A stretch of 64,000 nt of DNA from Paralithodes platypus (taxonomy: Eukaryota > Arthropoda > Malacostraca > Decapoda > Lithodidae), in contig CM064552.1 of NCBI GenBank assembly GCA_032716605.1, positions 16,032,502-16,096,501 on the forward strand, written 5' to 3'. A model generated the notes under the pieces. It was not told where the DNA came from, did not search any database, and saw nothing but the letters and a program-made list of their open reading frames with translations. The first letter of the stretch is position 1; each line of letters begins with the position of its first letter. Below, one piece after another: positions 42,439-53,443 of this stretch. A program made the translations under genes and the position numbers.

Positions 42439-42651
42439 TTAACTCTTTAACTGCGAGATGTAATTCATGAAATAAAGCAAAATCGTCTACAGCTCCCTCC
42501 CCCTCACCCACACACACCCACCCACCTACCTAACCACCCACACCCACCCACACACACACACACACACACGAGCGATTAATAAACAAAGCCAAAATCGTCT
42601 ACCGCATTCCCAAATAAAACGAAACCGACAACTTAGTACTGAAAGGCTTAA
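42439..42651. mobile_element. Family C-like MITE with an internal CA tract
   Basis: TTAACTCTTTAACTGCG to AGTACTGAAAGGCTTAA. Inside are two AATCGTCTAC copies around a C/CA-rich tract (42,490-42,570). The last TTAA is the first TTAA of the following family A element. Confidence 0.5.
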
Positions 42652-42989
42652 GAGGATCGACCCGCTTTTTTTTCTTCTGAGTAGTAGCCATTCGACCCCA
42701 TTCATCCTACTGTTTTAAGACGTTTATCCTCATTCAGGTGTCGATTTACACCTGGCGAGCGATAGCGAGCCAGCATATTTTGGATTATGTTTTAGACACC
42801 TGACTTAATTGTACATTTTTCGGTAGAAAAATTTCTCCGGCGAAGCCGGATTTGTCCATACAATGATGGCTCGCTGTCGCTCGTCAGGAAAAAATCGATA
42901 CCTGAATAGGGAGAAACGTCTTAAAACAGTAGGCTGGATGGGGCCGAATGGATAAAACCCAGAGAGAAAAAGCAGGTCGGTCCCCTTAA
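42648..42989 (-). mobile_element. Family A foldback element
   Basis: 342 bp, TTAAGAGGATCGACC to GGTCGGTCCCCTTAA. Arms with CATTCGACCCCATTCATCC, TTTTAAGACGTTTATCCTC and GGCGAGCGATAGCGAGCCAG. Loop with CCGGCGAAGCCGGATTTG on the right side, giving minus orientation. Confidence 0.88.
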
Positions 42990-43144
42990 GTAAACTGTGG
43001 TGTTTGTACGGGGTGTGCCAAGCCAGTCGTCCCCAGCAGTACCGGTAGTTCAACAAGTTTACCGCGGCCGAGATATGCATCGATCACACCCTCCCAACAC
43101 TACTGATGAACCTAGGGGCACAAAGGACCACGGGAGCTGCGAAG

Positions 43145-43350
43145 GCTGGTTCCATCTAAATTACAGGCTCGAAATCGCTCGCCAGGTAAAAATCGACACC
43201 TAAATAGCATAAAAGTTCTTAACATTGACAAAGACATGGGGGCGAAAGGTCTTAAAATCGCCAAACTAATGTGGCGAACGTTTTATAATTTGAGTGTTGA
43301 TGGGGATAAACATGAGAGAGAAGGAAATCCAGAACAACAAAACCTAAACA
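43145..43350 (-). mobile_element. Family B TTAA element, partial
   Basis: From GGTTCCATCTAAATTACAGG through GCTCGAAATCGCTCGCCAGG, ATCGACACCTAAATAGC and GATAAACATGAGAGAGAAGG. Both ends are missing. Confidence 0.7.
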
Positions 43351-43378
43351 AAGGCCCTCTGATGAACCCCGTAGCTAG

Positions 43379-43773
43379 TTAAGGGGGCCCACCTCGCTTA
43401 TTTTTTCTCTTTCTCTCCCTATCTCTTTGGCTTTTATCCATTCGACCCCATTCAGCCTACTGTTTTAAGACGTTTACCCTCATCCAGGTGTCAATATTTT
43501 CCTGGCGAGCGATAGCCAGCCAGCATATATATATATATATATATTTATTTTGACAGCAAGCGTCTATGTACATTTTTCGATAGAGAATTTTCTCTGGCGA
43601 AGCCAGATTTCTCCATACAATGCAGGCTCGCTATCGCTCACCAGGAAGAAATCGACACCTGGATGGTGATAAACGTCTAAAAACAGTTGGCTGAATGGGG
43701 CTGAATGGATACAAGCCAGGGAAAGAGAGAAAAGGAGAGAAAGATAAAAAAAAAAGCCGGTGAGCCCCCTCAA
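43379..43773 (-). mobile_element. Family A foldback element
   Basis: 395 bp, TTAAGGGGGCCCACC to GGTGAGCCCCCTCAA. Arms as in other copies; a TA run lies in the loop at about 43,527-43,545; hairpin CTGGCGAAGCCAGA on the right side. Confidence 0.9.
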
Positions 43774-43890
43774 GAGAGCAGAAAGGTGTGTTGGTCCTTA
43801 GTAGTAGCTCGGGTGTGGACGAATAAGGCGTGGGGTGAAGAGGCCTGCTGGGAGATAGGGAGTGAGAGAGTGTGTGTGTGTGTGGCCAGC

Positions 43891-44263
43891 TTTATGGGGG
43901 TAGTGCTTGGTTTTTGGTCTATATATTTATGTATTAAATAGTTTCTTAGTTTCCTTGCTAGACCTCCATCAAGCTTAGAAAAAACACCCTCTAGACCCCC
44001 TTTTAAGATAAATTTGTAAATTTTTCGGTAGAAAAATGTCCCGGCCGAAGGCCAGTTCATTCTAAATATTAGAGGCTCACTATCGCTCACCAGGAAAAAA
44101 ATCGATACCTAAAGGGCACGAAAGGTCTTAATATTGAAAACAAAATAAAGCGAAAGGTTTCAAAATCACCAAACTAACGGAACGAACGTCTAACACCTCA
44201 ACACAAATATGCTAAACATGAGGGAGAAGGGGGTCCAGAAAAAAGCAAGTACTACCCCCTTAA
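43891..44263 (-). mobile_element. Family B TTAA element
   Basis: The left end TTTATGGGGGTAGTGCTTGG is the same variant end seen at 46,832. Then GACCTCCATCAAGCTTAG, CCCGGCCGAAGGCCAG, CTCACTATCGCTCACCAGG, ATGCTAAACATGAGGGAGAA, and the right end TACTACCCCCTTAA. That TTAA is shared with the family C element at 44,260. Confidence 0.85.
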
Positions 44264-44474
44264 CCCCTTATGAACAGGCGACAGAGTTTTAATTTCATTG
44301 CAGCTACATTTAGACGAGTGTGTGCATTTTAAGAAGGCTCTATGGTAGTAAAAATGGTCAAGTGAGATAGTTCGAAGCCTGTTAGTTGCTGGAGACCCTT
44401 TGTAAACTGAATAAAATCGTCTAATAGTAGCAAGAATACAGTTACAAAGACGACGCCGGTACAGAATGGGTTAA
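44260..44474 (+). mobile_element. Family C MITE
   Basis: 215 bp, TTAACCCCTTATGAACAGG to GGTACAGAATGGGTTAA. Contains TTTAGACGAGTGTGTGCATT, GTAAACTGAATAAAATCGTC and AAAGACGACGCCGGTACAG. Confidence 0.8.
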
Positions 44475-44544
44475 CGTTGGACGCCATTTTGCTGCCTCAA
44501 TGATCAAAGAACGAAATTTTAATATATTTTAGATAATGTAGAAT

Positions 44545-46078
44545 GTATCTTAATATACTATCTATCTATCTATCTATTGCCTGACGCCGTGATCCCCGAA
44601 GGGGTGGCCACGAACGAACCGCCCCCATGCACCTCTGTCCCCAGTCAGTCGACGCCCCTCCCCCCAACCAGCACCGCCTTCGTTCATGTAGTTCCTCACT
44701 CCATCCTTCCACCTCATATTCGGTCTACCTCTCCCCCTCTGTCCCTCCACCTCACTCTCGTACACCCTCTTAGTCATTCTCTCGCTTTCCATACGTTCCA
44801 TATGGCCGAACCATCTCAAGTTGTTTCTTTTCACACTTTCCAGCACATCTACCTCCACACCACACCTGCTTCTTACTTCCTCATTAGTCTGTCTATCCCT
44901 CCATGTAACTCCGCACGCACTCCTTAAGTAATTCATTTCCACTGCTCTCACTCTTGGTCTGAGTCTCTCAACCAACGTCCATGCTTCGCTTCCGTAAGTC
45001 AGTGTCAGGATTACCACACTGTCATGCAAGGACTTCTTCACTTCCATACTGACCACCCTATTTCTTGTTACTGCTTTTAGCGTTCCTACAACCCTCTTCC
45101 CCTGTTGTACCCTCTCCCGCACCTCTTCATCCATAGTCCCATCTGTACTCAACACACTGCCCAGATACTTAAAAGAGTTGACGATCTCCATAGCCTGACC
45201 GTTCAGCTTCACCTCACACTCTGTGACTTCACCCCTTTCGAAGACCATAACCTTGCTCTTCCCCGTATTTACCTTCAAATTCCGTTTTTCACACACTGTT
45301 CCAATCTCATTTACCAGACCCTGCAACTCCCATTCATTATCACTCATCAGAACTGTATCATCCGCAAACAGCAGTATATGTAGCTTCCACTCAATTCCCT
45401 CCCTTTTCAGCAATACACCAACATCCACTGCTCTTGATAGTATTTCTTTCATGACTCCATCCATATATACAGTAAACAACCACGGGGACATCACACACCC
45501 CTGTTTCAAACCAACATTCAGGTCAAAGAACTCGCTCTGCTCACTCTCCACACGTACTGCCGCCTTTGCACCCTCATACATGCTCTTCACTGCTTTCAGC
45601 AACTTGCCCTCTACTCCGTATATTCTAAGTACTTTCCACAAACCTTCTCTATCCACTCTGCCATAGGCCTTCTCCAAGTCCATAAAGGCAACATACACCT
45701 TTTGTTTCTTCTCCAGATACTTCTCCACAACACAATTCAGGGTAAAAATCTGATCTACACATCCTCTTCCCTTCCTAAAACCTCCCTGCTCGTCGCCTAT
45801 CCATTTCTCCGTTCTCACTCTCACTCTCTCAATCACTACCCTACTGTATACCTTCCCTACTACGCTTAGAAGACATATTCCTCGGTGGTTACCACACACT
45901 CCTCTTTCCTCTTTGCCCTTATATAGGGGGACTATTATGCCAGTCTTCCAGTCATCGGGTGCACTCCCCTTCTCCCATGCTAGTTTGCACATTTTCCATA
46001 CCCATTCTATCACTATCTCACCACCATACCTCAACATTTCCCCACACACTCCATCTGTTCCTGGTATCTTAATATACT
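44545..46078 (-). mobile_element. RTE-like LINE, 5'-truncated, with 15-bp target-site duplication
   Basis: The element body is 44,560-46,063. It is flanked by GTATCTTAATATACT at 44,545-44,559 and again at 46,064-46,078. Both copies have C where neighbouring array units have T, so this is a real duplication and not array coincidence. The 3' end (left) is a tail of about four TAGA units on the minus strand, typical of RTE elements, which carry short simple-repeat tails. The 5' truncation lies at the start of the reverse transcriptase domain. Confidence 0.9.
44574..46063 (-). pseudogene. RTE-like LINE reverse transcriptase, N-terminally truncated ORF
   Basis: An open frame of about 496 residues, starting in frame at the truncation as GTDGVCGEMLRYGGE and ending GDHGVRQ. 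Motifs in order: NHRGICLLSVVGKVYSR, GGFRKGRGCVDQIFTL, the catalytic FMDLEKAYGRVD (Asp intact; the usual second Asp of AYDR is Gly here), GLKQGCVMSPWLF, LLFADDTVLM (both Asp present), FKYLGSVLSTDG, LTYGSEAWTL and RNNLRWFGHMERM. This is the RT and C-terminal part of an RTE/BovB-like protein. The endonuclease is lost. A reading from 46,049 would begin at GTG (Val), not a real start. The stop TAG is at the edge of the TAGA tail. No internal stops, so insertion is recent. Confidence 0.88.
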
Positions 46079-46665
46079 GTATTTAGATAATGTATAATGT
46101 ATCTTAATATATTTTAGATAATGTATAATGTATCTTAATATATTTTAGATAATGTATAATGTATCTTAATATATTTTAGATAATGTAGAATGTATCTTAA
46201 TATATTTTAGATAATGTAGAATGTATCTTAATATATTTTAGATAATGTATAATGTATCTTAATATATTTTAGATAATGTATAATGTATCTTAATATATTT
46301 TAGATAATGTAGAATGTATCTTAATATATTTTAGATAATGTAGAATGTATCTTAATATATTTTAGATTATGTATAATGTATTTTAATATATTTTAGATAA
46401 TGTAGAATGTATCTTACTATATTTTAGATAATGTAGAATGTATTTTAATATATTTTAGATAATGTATAATGTATCTTAATATATTTTAGATAATATAGAA
46501 TGTATCTTAATATATTTTAGATAATGTATAATGTATTTTAATATATTTTAGATATTGTATAATGTTTTTTAATATATTTTAGATAATGTAGAATGTATCT
46601 TAATATATTTTAGATAATGTATAATGTATTTTAATATGTCTTAGATCATGTATAATGTATATCCA
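46064..46665. repeat. 31-bp AT-rich tandem array, ~19 copies
   Basis: Unit TTAATATATTTTAGATAATG followed by TAGAATGTATC (31 bp), with TATAATG/TAGAATG variants. Only about one and a half units lie on the left side of the RTE insertion (44,514-44,559), so the element sits near the array's edge. Confidence 0.95.
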
Positions 46666-46810
46666 AAGACCAAACTATAAATCCAGTACCAGTATGCCCA
46701 AATGTTCTTTATGGGTATGGGTATATTTGAGTGTAAAGGGGGGAACATATCGCCAGTGGGTACCAAGATGGCAGAGGTTGGCCGATCTCTGTTACGGTAG
46801 GAGATAGACA
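46665..46810 (+). repeat. Dispersed repeat B1, copy 3
   Basis: Contains CCAGTACCAGTATGCCCAAA, TTATGGGTATGGGTATATTT and AGTGGGTACCAAGATGGCAG. Related to 3,500-3,660 (same strand) and 17,757-17,885 (opposite). Confidence 0.6.
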
Positions 46811-46831
46811 GGTGCCATCCCACGGGGGTAC

Positions 46832-47134
46832 TTATGGGGGTAGTGCTTGTTTGTTAATCTATATATTCGCTAGACCTCCATCAAGCTTAAAAAAATACCC
46901 CCTAGACCCCCTCTCAAGATAAATTTGTACGTTTGTCAGTAGGCGGTTCATTCTATAATTACAGACTCGCTATCGCTCGTCAGGAAAACATTGACACCTA
47001 AATGGCACGAAAAATCTTAATATTGAAAAACATGAGGCACCAAGCTAACGGAACGAACGTCTTAAAATCTCAAAACTAATATGCTAAACATGAGAGAGCA
47101 GTGGGTCCATAAAAAACAACTACCTCCCCCTTAA
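46832..47134 (-). mobile_element. Family B TTAA element
   Basis: The left end TTATGGGGGTAGTGCTTG, GACCTCCATCAAGCTTAAA, AAGATAAATTTGTACG, GACTCGCTATCGCTCGTCAG, and the right end CTACCTCCCCCTTAA. Slightly shorter than full length because the hairpin region before the core is reduced. Confidence 0.85.
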
Positions 47135-47199
47135 GGCTTCTCTGGTTTCTATGGGTGCCATATTGCATCCCTGGTACAATCACACTCATTAATTATGTT

Positions 47200-47640
47200 G
47201 ATTTTTAACCCCTCGAATTTTGCTTTTTTGTCTTCTTTTCTATGTGTATGAAGGAGACAATAGGCAGCTTGCCTGTAACGAGTGTCTCCCCCAAAGCCAA
47301 AAGAGTGACCGAACCAAATTCAAGAGACGTTAGGTTTAAAATGCCTGGATACACAATGTTTAAAGCAGTTTAAGTCATAGGATGAAGGAAAGATTGATTG
47401 AGGGAGAGAGTTCCAGAGTTCACTTTTTGAGTAGAAGAAAGACTGAGGAAATTTGCCAATTCTTAGGTTGGAGAGCTGGACAGAACAGGAATGGGACTGT
47501 GTTGATACACAGGTGCCTCGCTCTCGCCTCAAGGGAGGGGGTATGCACTGAGAGAGCTCTGAAGAACACTGATTGTTGTAATAGTGATAGTAGAGTGTAA
47601 GAGATGCAGCATTGCGGCGAACCTACAGCATACCAGAGAG
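47200..47640 (-). pseudogene. LINE 3'-end remnant (third family), minus copy
   Basis: On the minus strand it reads as the C-terminus of a LINE ORF2: ...SNLRIGKFPQSFFYSKSELW, NSLPQSIFPSSYDLNCFKHC and VSRHF, then a stop (47,320-47,322). The pattern of a Phe-rich block, a WNSLP box, FPSSYDL and a final basic helix is typical of LINE ORF2 ends. The 3' UTR follows with GGGGGAGACACTCGTTACAG and TGTCTCCTTCATACACATAG. No catalytic domain. A second copy lies in the opposite orientation at 47,917-48,150. Confidence 0.7.
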
Positions 47641-47916
47641 AGAGAGCTAGAGGTAGAGGTAGGTAGGACGAGGTAGTATAGTCAACAGGTAGGCAGAACT
47701 GAGGGTGGGGATCAGCGCTCTGCTTTATACTTGTTTACCGAGTGGCTGCAGGAGGGACCCCCACCAGCCGCTCTAGTTAGTCCACATTATGTACGCTAGC
47801 GGACATTAATTCCATGCTTACGATTGAACAAACGGATGGCCGAAAACTGCACATAACCATGGCTAGGCCATGCTGCAAAGGGTGATTTCCTGTGACAGAT
47901 GAGAAAAATTGCCAAA

Positions 47917-48150
47917 TGTTCTCAGTATTTCTTCTACTCAAAAAAAGTGAACACTAGAACTCTCTTCCTCAATCAATCTTTCCTTTATCCTATGACTTAG
48001 ATTGCTTAGCCTTATTGTGTCCAGGCATTTTGACCCCACTGTTCCTTGAATTTGGCTCTGTCACTTTTTTGGCTTTAGGGGAGACACTCATTACAGGCAG
48101 CCTGTCTTTTGTCTCCTTCCTATACATAGAACACAATTTTTTATAAGCTA
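47917..48150 (+). mobile_element. LINE 3'-end remnant (third family), plus copy
   Basis: Matches the minus copy at 47,200-47,470: TTTCTTCTACTCAAAAAAAG, TGAACACTAGAACTCTCTTC, CAATCTTTCCTTTATCCTAT, TGACTTAGATTGCT, then AGGGGAGACACTCATTACAG and TGTCTCCTTCCTATACATAG. The frame is broken. The two copies point away from each other with about 280 bp between them. Confidence 0.75.
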
Positions 48151-48274
48151 AGCAAAACCGTTTGGTAGTAATTATAATAGCATGCTGAAGGAGATAAATC
48201 GTTGGTGACCCCTTATATAGTTCCTTCTCATAATAGGTATAGCTATGGGTTACCTATAACAGGCAAGGTATATA

Positions 48275-48496
48275 TTAACCCCTTCAGTACCGGTGACGTC
48301 CTTTTCAAAATATTCTGGCAACTATTAGATGAATTTATTCAGTTTAAGATGGACTTATAGCGATTTAAAGACCTCCGACCCTCTCATTTAATCATTTTTA
48401 CTACCGTACCACAGACCCTCCATAAACAGCACAAATTCGTCTATATATATAGAAAGAATATAATGGAAAAGATGTCGCCGGTACGAAAGGGGTTAA
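48275..48496 (+). mobile_element. Family C MITE, well preserved
   Basis: 222 bp. TTAACCCCTTCAGTACCGG to CGGTACGAAAGGGGTTAA; CGGTGACGTCCTTTT is mirrored by AAAAGATGTCGCCG. The inner arms GCAACTATTAGATGAATTTA and CAGCACAAATTCGTCTA also pair, so the whole element is a near-palindrome. No ORF. Confidence 0.85.
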
Positions 48497-48562
48497 GGAT
48501 TTTGGATGACCACGACAAGCCCAAGTACCCTTTGTTATCGATTCCCTGATGGCGTCTTGCTA

Positions 48563-48778
48563 GTACGGTAGTGCTAATAAGTCATGTCTCAGTTGTCATT
48601 ACGTTTGGCTCGCTCTGTGCTGTATTAATGCCTGTACAATGTTGAATATGGTGGGTAAGTGTAGGAACATGTTTGTATATCTCACTCGAAATGAAGAAAT
48701 CATGTTTAGATATTGGTGATGCCAAATATTGATCAGAATATACATGATGCGAGACATAATTTATTTGGCCGACTGTAC
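48563..48778 (+). mobile_element. MITE with GTACGGTCGCGCTAATAAGT ends, copy 1
   Basis: 216 bp. The left end is GTACGGTAGTGCTAATAAGT and the right end is GGCCGACTGTAC (diverged). The interior GTGCTGTATTAATGCCTGTA and GGTGGGTAAGTGTAGGAACA matches 58,817-59,033 closely. Confidence 0.8.
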
Positions 48779-48905
48779 ATAAGAAAGCTTGGAGTTCCTT
48801 TGCTTCCTTTTTCCTTTGGGCTATGATATTATGATGTTATTATATAGACAATAATGTGGTGCAGTATAGAACCATAAACCACTACTCGGTAAGGTACTTT
48901 GCACT

Positions 48906-49270
48906 TCAGGGTGTTTTTTTTTATGGATTCCCTTCTCCCTCATGTTTAGCCTCATTAGTTTTGACATTTTAAGACGTTTGCCCCATTAGTTTGGCGATTT
49001 TAGTATCTTTGGCATCATATCAATCAATTTTAAGACCTTTCGTGCCATTTAGCTATCGATTTCTTCCTGGCGAGCGATAGCGAGCCTGCAACTTAGGACG
49101 AATCGGCCTTCGGCTGGGACATTTTTCTGGCGAAAATTTACAAATTTATCTAAAAGGAGGGGTCTTGGGGGTATTATTTCAAGCTTGATGTAGGTCTAGT
49201 GAGGAAACTAAACAATAAATGAATAAATGAATGTATATACAGTACCACAAATATAACCACTACCCCTTGA
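48906..49270 (+). mobile_element. Family B TTAA element
   Basis: The left terminus is degraded. Then GATTCCCTTCTCCCTCATG, TTTTAAGACGTTTGCCCCAT, CCTGGCGAGCGATAGCGAGCC, GGCCTTCGGCTGGGACA, AAGCTTGATGTAGGTCTAG, and the right end ACTACCCCTTGA (TTAA mutated). Confidence 0.82.
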
Positions 49271-49399
49271 ATGTTGGTTCGCATTACAGTGTGGTCGGAT
49301 TAGCAATAAGTTGATCCTGTTAGTCCCGTGTAAGTGATCCAGCTGAGCCAGATCAACAACAACACTCTCTTGGAGGCACTACATGGCTTCACTGTCACT

Positions 49400-49820
49400 C
49401 ACACACTCCCCCTCCCGACCCACTCTATTGTCTCAAGCCCCCCCCCCCCCCCACACACATTATTCGAAGCCAGCCATCCCCCCTCTCTCTTACTATTATC
49501 TGAAGCCAGCCGGCCCCCTATCTTAAGACACCCCCTCCCTCCCCCTCCCCACATTGTCCGAAGCCAGCCATCATCCTCCCTCTCTTACTATCATCTGAAG
49601 TCACCCATCCCCCTTTCTTACTACACCCCCCTCCCCACCCCACTCTACTATGTGAAGCCATCCCCCCCCCCTCCCCATCTCTTACTACCTTCCCCTCCAC
49701 CTCTCTTACTACACCCACCTCCCCATCTCTTACTACACCCCCTCCCCCTCTCTTACTACCCCTCTCCCTATCTCTTACTACACCCCCCCGCCCCCCTCCC
49801 CACTCTATTGCCTGAATTCA
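49400..49820. repeat. C/CT-rich degenerate tandem repeat
   Basis: Diverged units containing CATTGTCCGAAGCCAGCCAT or TCTCTTACTATCATCTGAAG with poly-C runs. The Pro/Leu-rich frame at 49,334-49,843 follows this composition and is not accepted as a gene. Confidence 0.7.
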
Positions 49821-50600
49821 CCAAAATGTCGTCCCTGGTCTGAACTGTGAACTGGACTGCATAATGTAAACTCTGACTAAAGCTGCTGGTGACCTTGGTG
49901 AACCTCGCTCCTTGGAGAACATGACCCAAGCACAAATTTCAGGGAGGGAACCAGAATCCAATCTTCAGGGACCACTCTCGCCAAACCTTACACGTTTGGC
50001 TTTGCCCATATTTGTGATTCTAGTTTAAAGTATTTACCGTGGCTGAATGAACTCCGCCAATGAAGTTGAGATTATGTTTTACCCTGGCATGTAAGAATGT
50101 TTGTCTCTCTGTTTCTTTACATCTAAATAGAACACTTTTATGAACGTATTTATACGACATTTTACTTGAGTAGAAATGCGCAATTCAGACAATGTGATGG
50201 TTATCAATGTACCTAAAATAGTTGCATAGATGTATTTAGTTAGCATACCACAATAAACAATAGTCAGGGAGAAGGAACGTACGTACACACCTAAAACAAA
50301 AGCCAAGTACAATAAATTGCGCCCCCCCCCCCTTCCCATAATATGTACGAAGGGTCAAACCATTATCTCACCAGAGGGCAACCCCAAACTCAGCCTCCTT
50401 CCCTACATGATAAACTTGGCATCACAATGTACAGCCGCCCACATACGTTCGGGTCCTGTGTATGATTCTCTTTCTTTTGGAAAAACAAACACTGAATCTG
50501 GGCCGTATGTTAATAAGTATTTCTTTATCTGATAAATTAATTGTTACTTAAGATATTGCACTGCTAGAGAATTATTGATAGTTCGACTACCGCCACACAA
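49821..50600. other. No gene seen
   Basis: Ordinary sequence with a short poly-C run near 50,321-50,332. No repeat or exon identified. Confidence 0.4.
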
Positions 50601-50629
50601 CTAAACAAGCTGAAGAGAACTTTTGCGGC

Positions 50630-51050
50630 CATCTGTACCTTCCCTTAAGCCTAACGCCCCACCTTTCCGTCCCGACCCACCCAGCTCAGACCCCAAATTG
50701 CAACTCCTCAAGGCGTTACACAGAACCCGGGGATCGAGGGTGGAGGCTGACACTATATCGGCTGCGGCGTCTGGCGGGTTATTAGGACATTGCGTTGTAT
50801 TGTTATTGAGGGGTTTGATTGAATCAGCCATTTTCGATCTATGTATTGCTTAGTTTGGCACTCTAGACTAAATAAAATGCCTCCCCAGACCCCCTTCGAA
50901 CTAATAACTCCCTCCCTACCCCTCAACCCCTCCCCCTCCCCCTCCGCGGCATTATACAGGACCCTGGGATCGGGGAGAGGGCTAACGTGCTACTACCAAC
51001 CGGGCTGTCTGCAAATCATGGGGGGAATGGCTGGCGGTGGTGGGTCAGGG
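50630..51050. repeat. Diverged ~240-bp duplication
   Basis: GCGTTACACAGAACCCGGGG at 50,711 and GCATTATACAGGACCCTGGG at 50,948 sit in two similar C-rich segments, each followed by ATCG(A/G)GG...AGGGCTAAC or a variant. Confidence 0.5.
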
Positions 51051-52150
51051 CAATAGGTGTAATGGGTTTCCTTGGAGGGGCAGAGGCACAGGGCAGGACA
51101 ACCACCTGTTTTGGTCTTATCAACTACCATAGTCTACTGATTCTATCCCTTGTCACGAGTCTAGATCTCGACCCCCAACTAAGTATTGAAGTATTGCAAA
51201 ATCTAATGGTTAAATAATTCAAAGATACCTATAACAAAAGAAAGGGTATTATTCCGACTTAAAGTACCGTTTCCTACATCGCCATACCACCATGATTAAT
51301 ATACCTCAAGTGTACCTTATAATATTATTTCTTATGCTACTGCAAATCTGAGTTAATTACATATTTTATTATTAATCATTTTTCCTTTATTGATTCACTA
51401 AGAAAAGTTGCCTCTTCAAGTTTGTATTCAAGAAACACTTAATTTTGTAGCATGAGTGTAAATGTTATCCAAAGTGTAATATGGATATTCTGCCTTCTGA
51501 TTATTTATGTCTAATAAAATAAGCAATCAGTTTTGTTCATATAGAGAAACATACAAGGCATATACGGTAAACACATTTATATATCATAATATCAATATAA
51601 CTGAAATCGATATAATAAGAAAGTACTATTCCTGAAAGCTTAGGAAACTAACATGAATGTGCTTAAGAATCAAGTATATATTATTCATATAATCGTAATA
51701 AAAATGGCATACCGTGGTTATTATATGTCTTATTGGTTGGCAGTCTTAAAAACAATGAATAATTATCACCATATCAAAGAAAACTATATCAGAATAACAT
51801 GGACATGATCAACACACACAAAGATATTCTCCTACTCCTCTATTGTCATAATATGCACTGTGCAATATTTATCAATAATATGTGGAGCCAACAACACATT
51901 TCACTGCCACTCCTGTGCAGCATTAACACAAATGTGACAAGTGCACGTAGAGGCATCATGAACATGGTTCCACATATGTTAGTTACCTGTATATAATAGC
52001 TTTCATACTTTAATGCAAAGGTAACAATCACTAACTGTAAGCATTTTGCATATGAACTTGCAACACACACGCACGTAAGAGAAGCACTGCAAGTTAATAT
52101 GTACAGAAAAAATTACGTGAATTTACAGCACACACGCACACAAACATACA
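51051..52150. other. No feature recognised
   Basis: AT-rich sequence; no genes, elements or arrays identified. It looks like intron or intergenic DNA. Confidence 0.4.
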
Positions 52151-52152
52151 CT

Positions 52153-52168
52153 CTTTCTCTCTCTCTCC

Positions 52169-52214
<46 letters not shown>
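52153..52214. repeat. (TC)n-(AC)n microsatellite
   Basis: A CT-rich run followed by about 18 CA units. Confidence 0.95.
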
Positions 52215-52217
<3 letters not shown>

Positions 52218-52488
52218 CAAGAAGAGAACACAATATTAATATGTACAAGTGGAAATACATAAGGATTATATAAATAATATTGAATAGACTGTAAGTTCTT
52301 CTCTCTACATAAACATATTAAAGTAATACTCAAAAGCTTTAAATTAAATTCTGGGTTGCCAACTTGCCAGGTAGTTCATTAATTCCGCAGTCAGATGAGA
52401 GCTATATATTACGTCCAACCTGTCCCCAGTCGATTTTATTAAACTCCGAAAGAACCTCTCTGAACTCAAATGCACACAATTATGTAGT

Positions 52489-52565
52489 CTTAACCCTCAG
52501 GATCCCATAGGTACTTCCTAAGCTGAATACAATTGCCTGGAATAATTATATATCAGATTGAATGG
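52489..52565 (+). mobile_element. Family C MITE fragment (weak)
   Basis: TTAACCCTCAGGATCCC then CTTCCTAAGCTGAATACAAT, matching a left end and the right-half motif with the middle deleted. Confidence 0.35.
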
Positions 52566-53443
52566 GCTAGAATAATGTACGGTAGAAAAAAGAACGTTTA
52601 CAAGAAGAAAACCTTGGACCAGAGACGAACGGCGACTTCACCCGGTACGAGTAACAATGTTCAGAGACAACAAGATGCACAGGTGAAGCACAAAAAAAGC
52701 ACGTAGTTATATTCTGGAGGGAGGAAACGAGTTATAACATAACATAAAATATATACAAGTTATTAAGATACGAAAGGGAGAACAGGGTATATTATATTTT
52801 GGTGGGACGGAGCGTACAGTTTGGTGGTTGGAAGAGAACAACAGTGAGAGACATACAAATACATGGTAAGAGAGGCTCATCATGGTATTACAACTATACG
52901 TGATTTGAGTTAATGTGATATGCGACATAACTGTGTGGTGGAGTTTAATTTACAAACAACCCCAAACAAATAATTAGCTGAATTTAAAGTTACTCATACT
53001 GAAGTATTAATTAAATAGGTTCTCCAATGGTTTAATGTTGTGTGGTAGGGAGATCATAAGATCTTATATTTTGTGGGAAGCTCAAAGATGACCATAAGAA
53101 TTCTCTCATTGTGAATTGAATATTATAAAACAAAGATAAATTTGGATACCTAGCATGACCATGATTAATTCTACAATATGAAATCCACATTTGTGATTAA
53201 TGTTAAAGTACAATTCAGACATCAAGTAATTAACATGACAAACAAAATTTCAAGGACGCACCGAAAGCGTCATGCAATTTTCCCACACTATACATTAATG
53301 TGCGTCCTCAAATAACCTGGAGGCTACTTGAATAATGACACCCTAAACTGGCAAAGAAGCAGAAGCAACAGCACACAGAAGCCATAGCATGCAACAATAA
53401 GTGTGAGGAAGCCTTATAGTTGGTGTTGTTGTTTGTGATTTAC
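52566..53443. other. No feature recognised
   Basis: AT-rich; no repeats or coding patterns seen. Confidence 0.4.

Noticed and set aside
44577..45666. Plus-strand frames inside the RTE-like element
   Set aside because: Antisense shadows of the reverse transcriptase frame.
46047..46049. Start codon of the RTE-like ORF at 46,049
   Set aside because: The codon is GTG (Val), and the frame is open and homologous upstream (GTDG) to the truncation, so this is not a start.
49334..49843. 169-residue Pro/Leu-rich frame
   Set aside because: C/CT-rich low-complexity sequence with degenerate repeats; composition explains the open frame.
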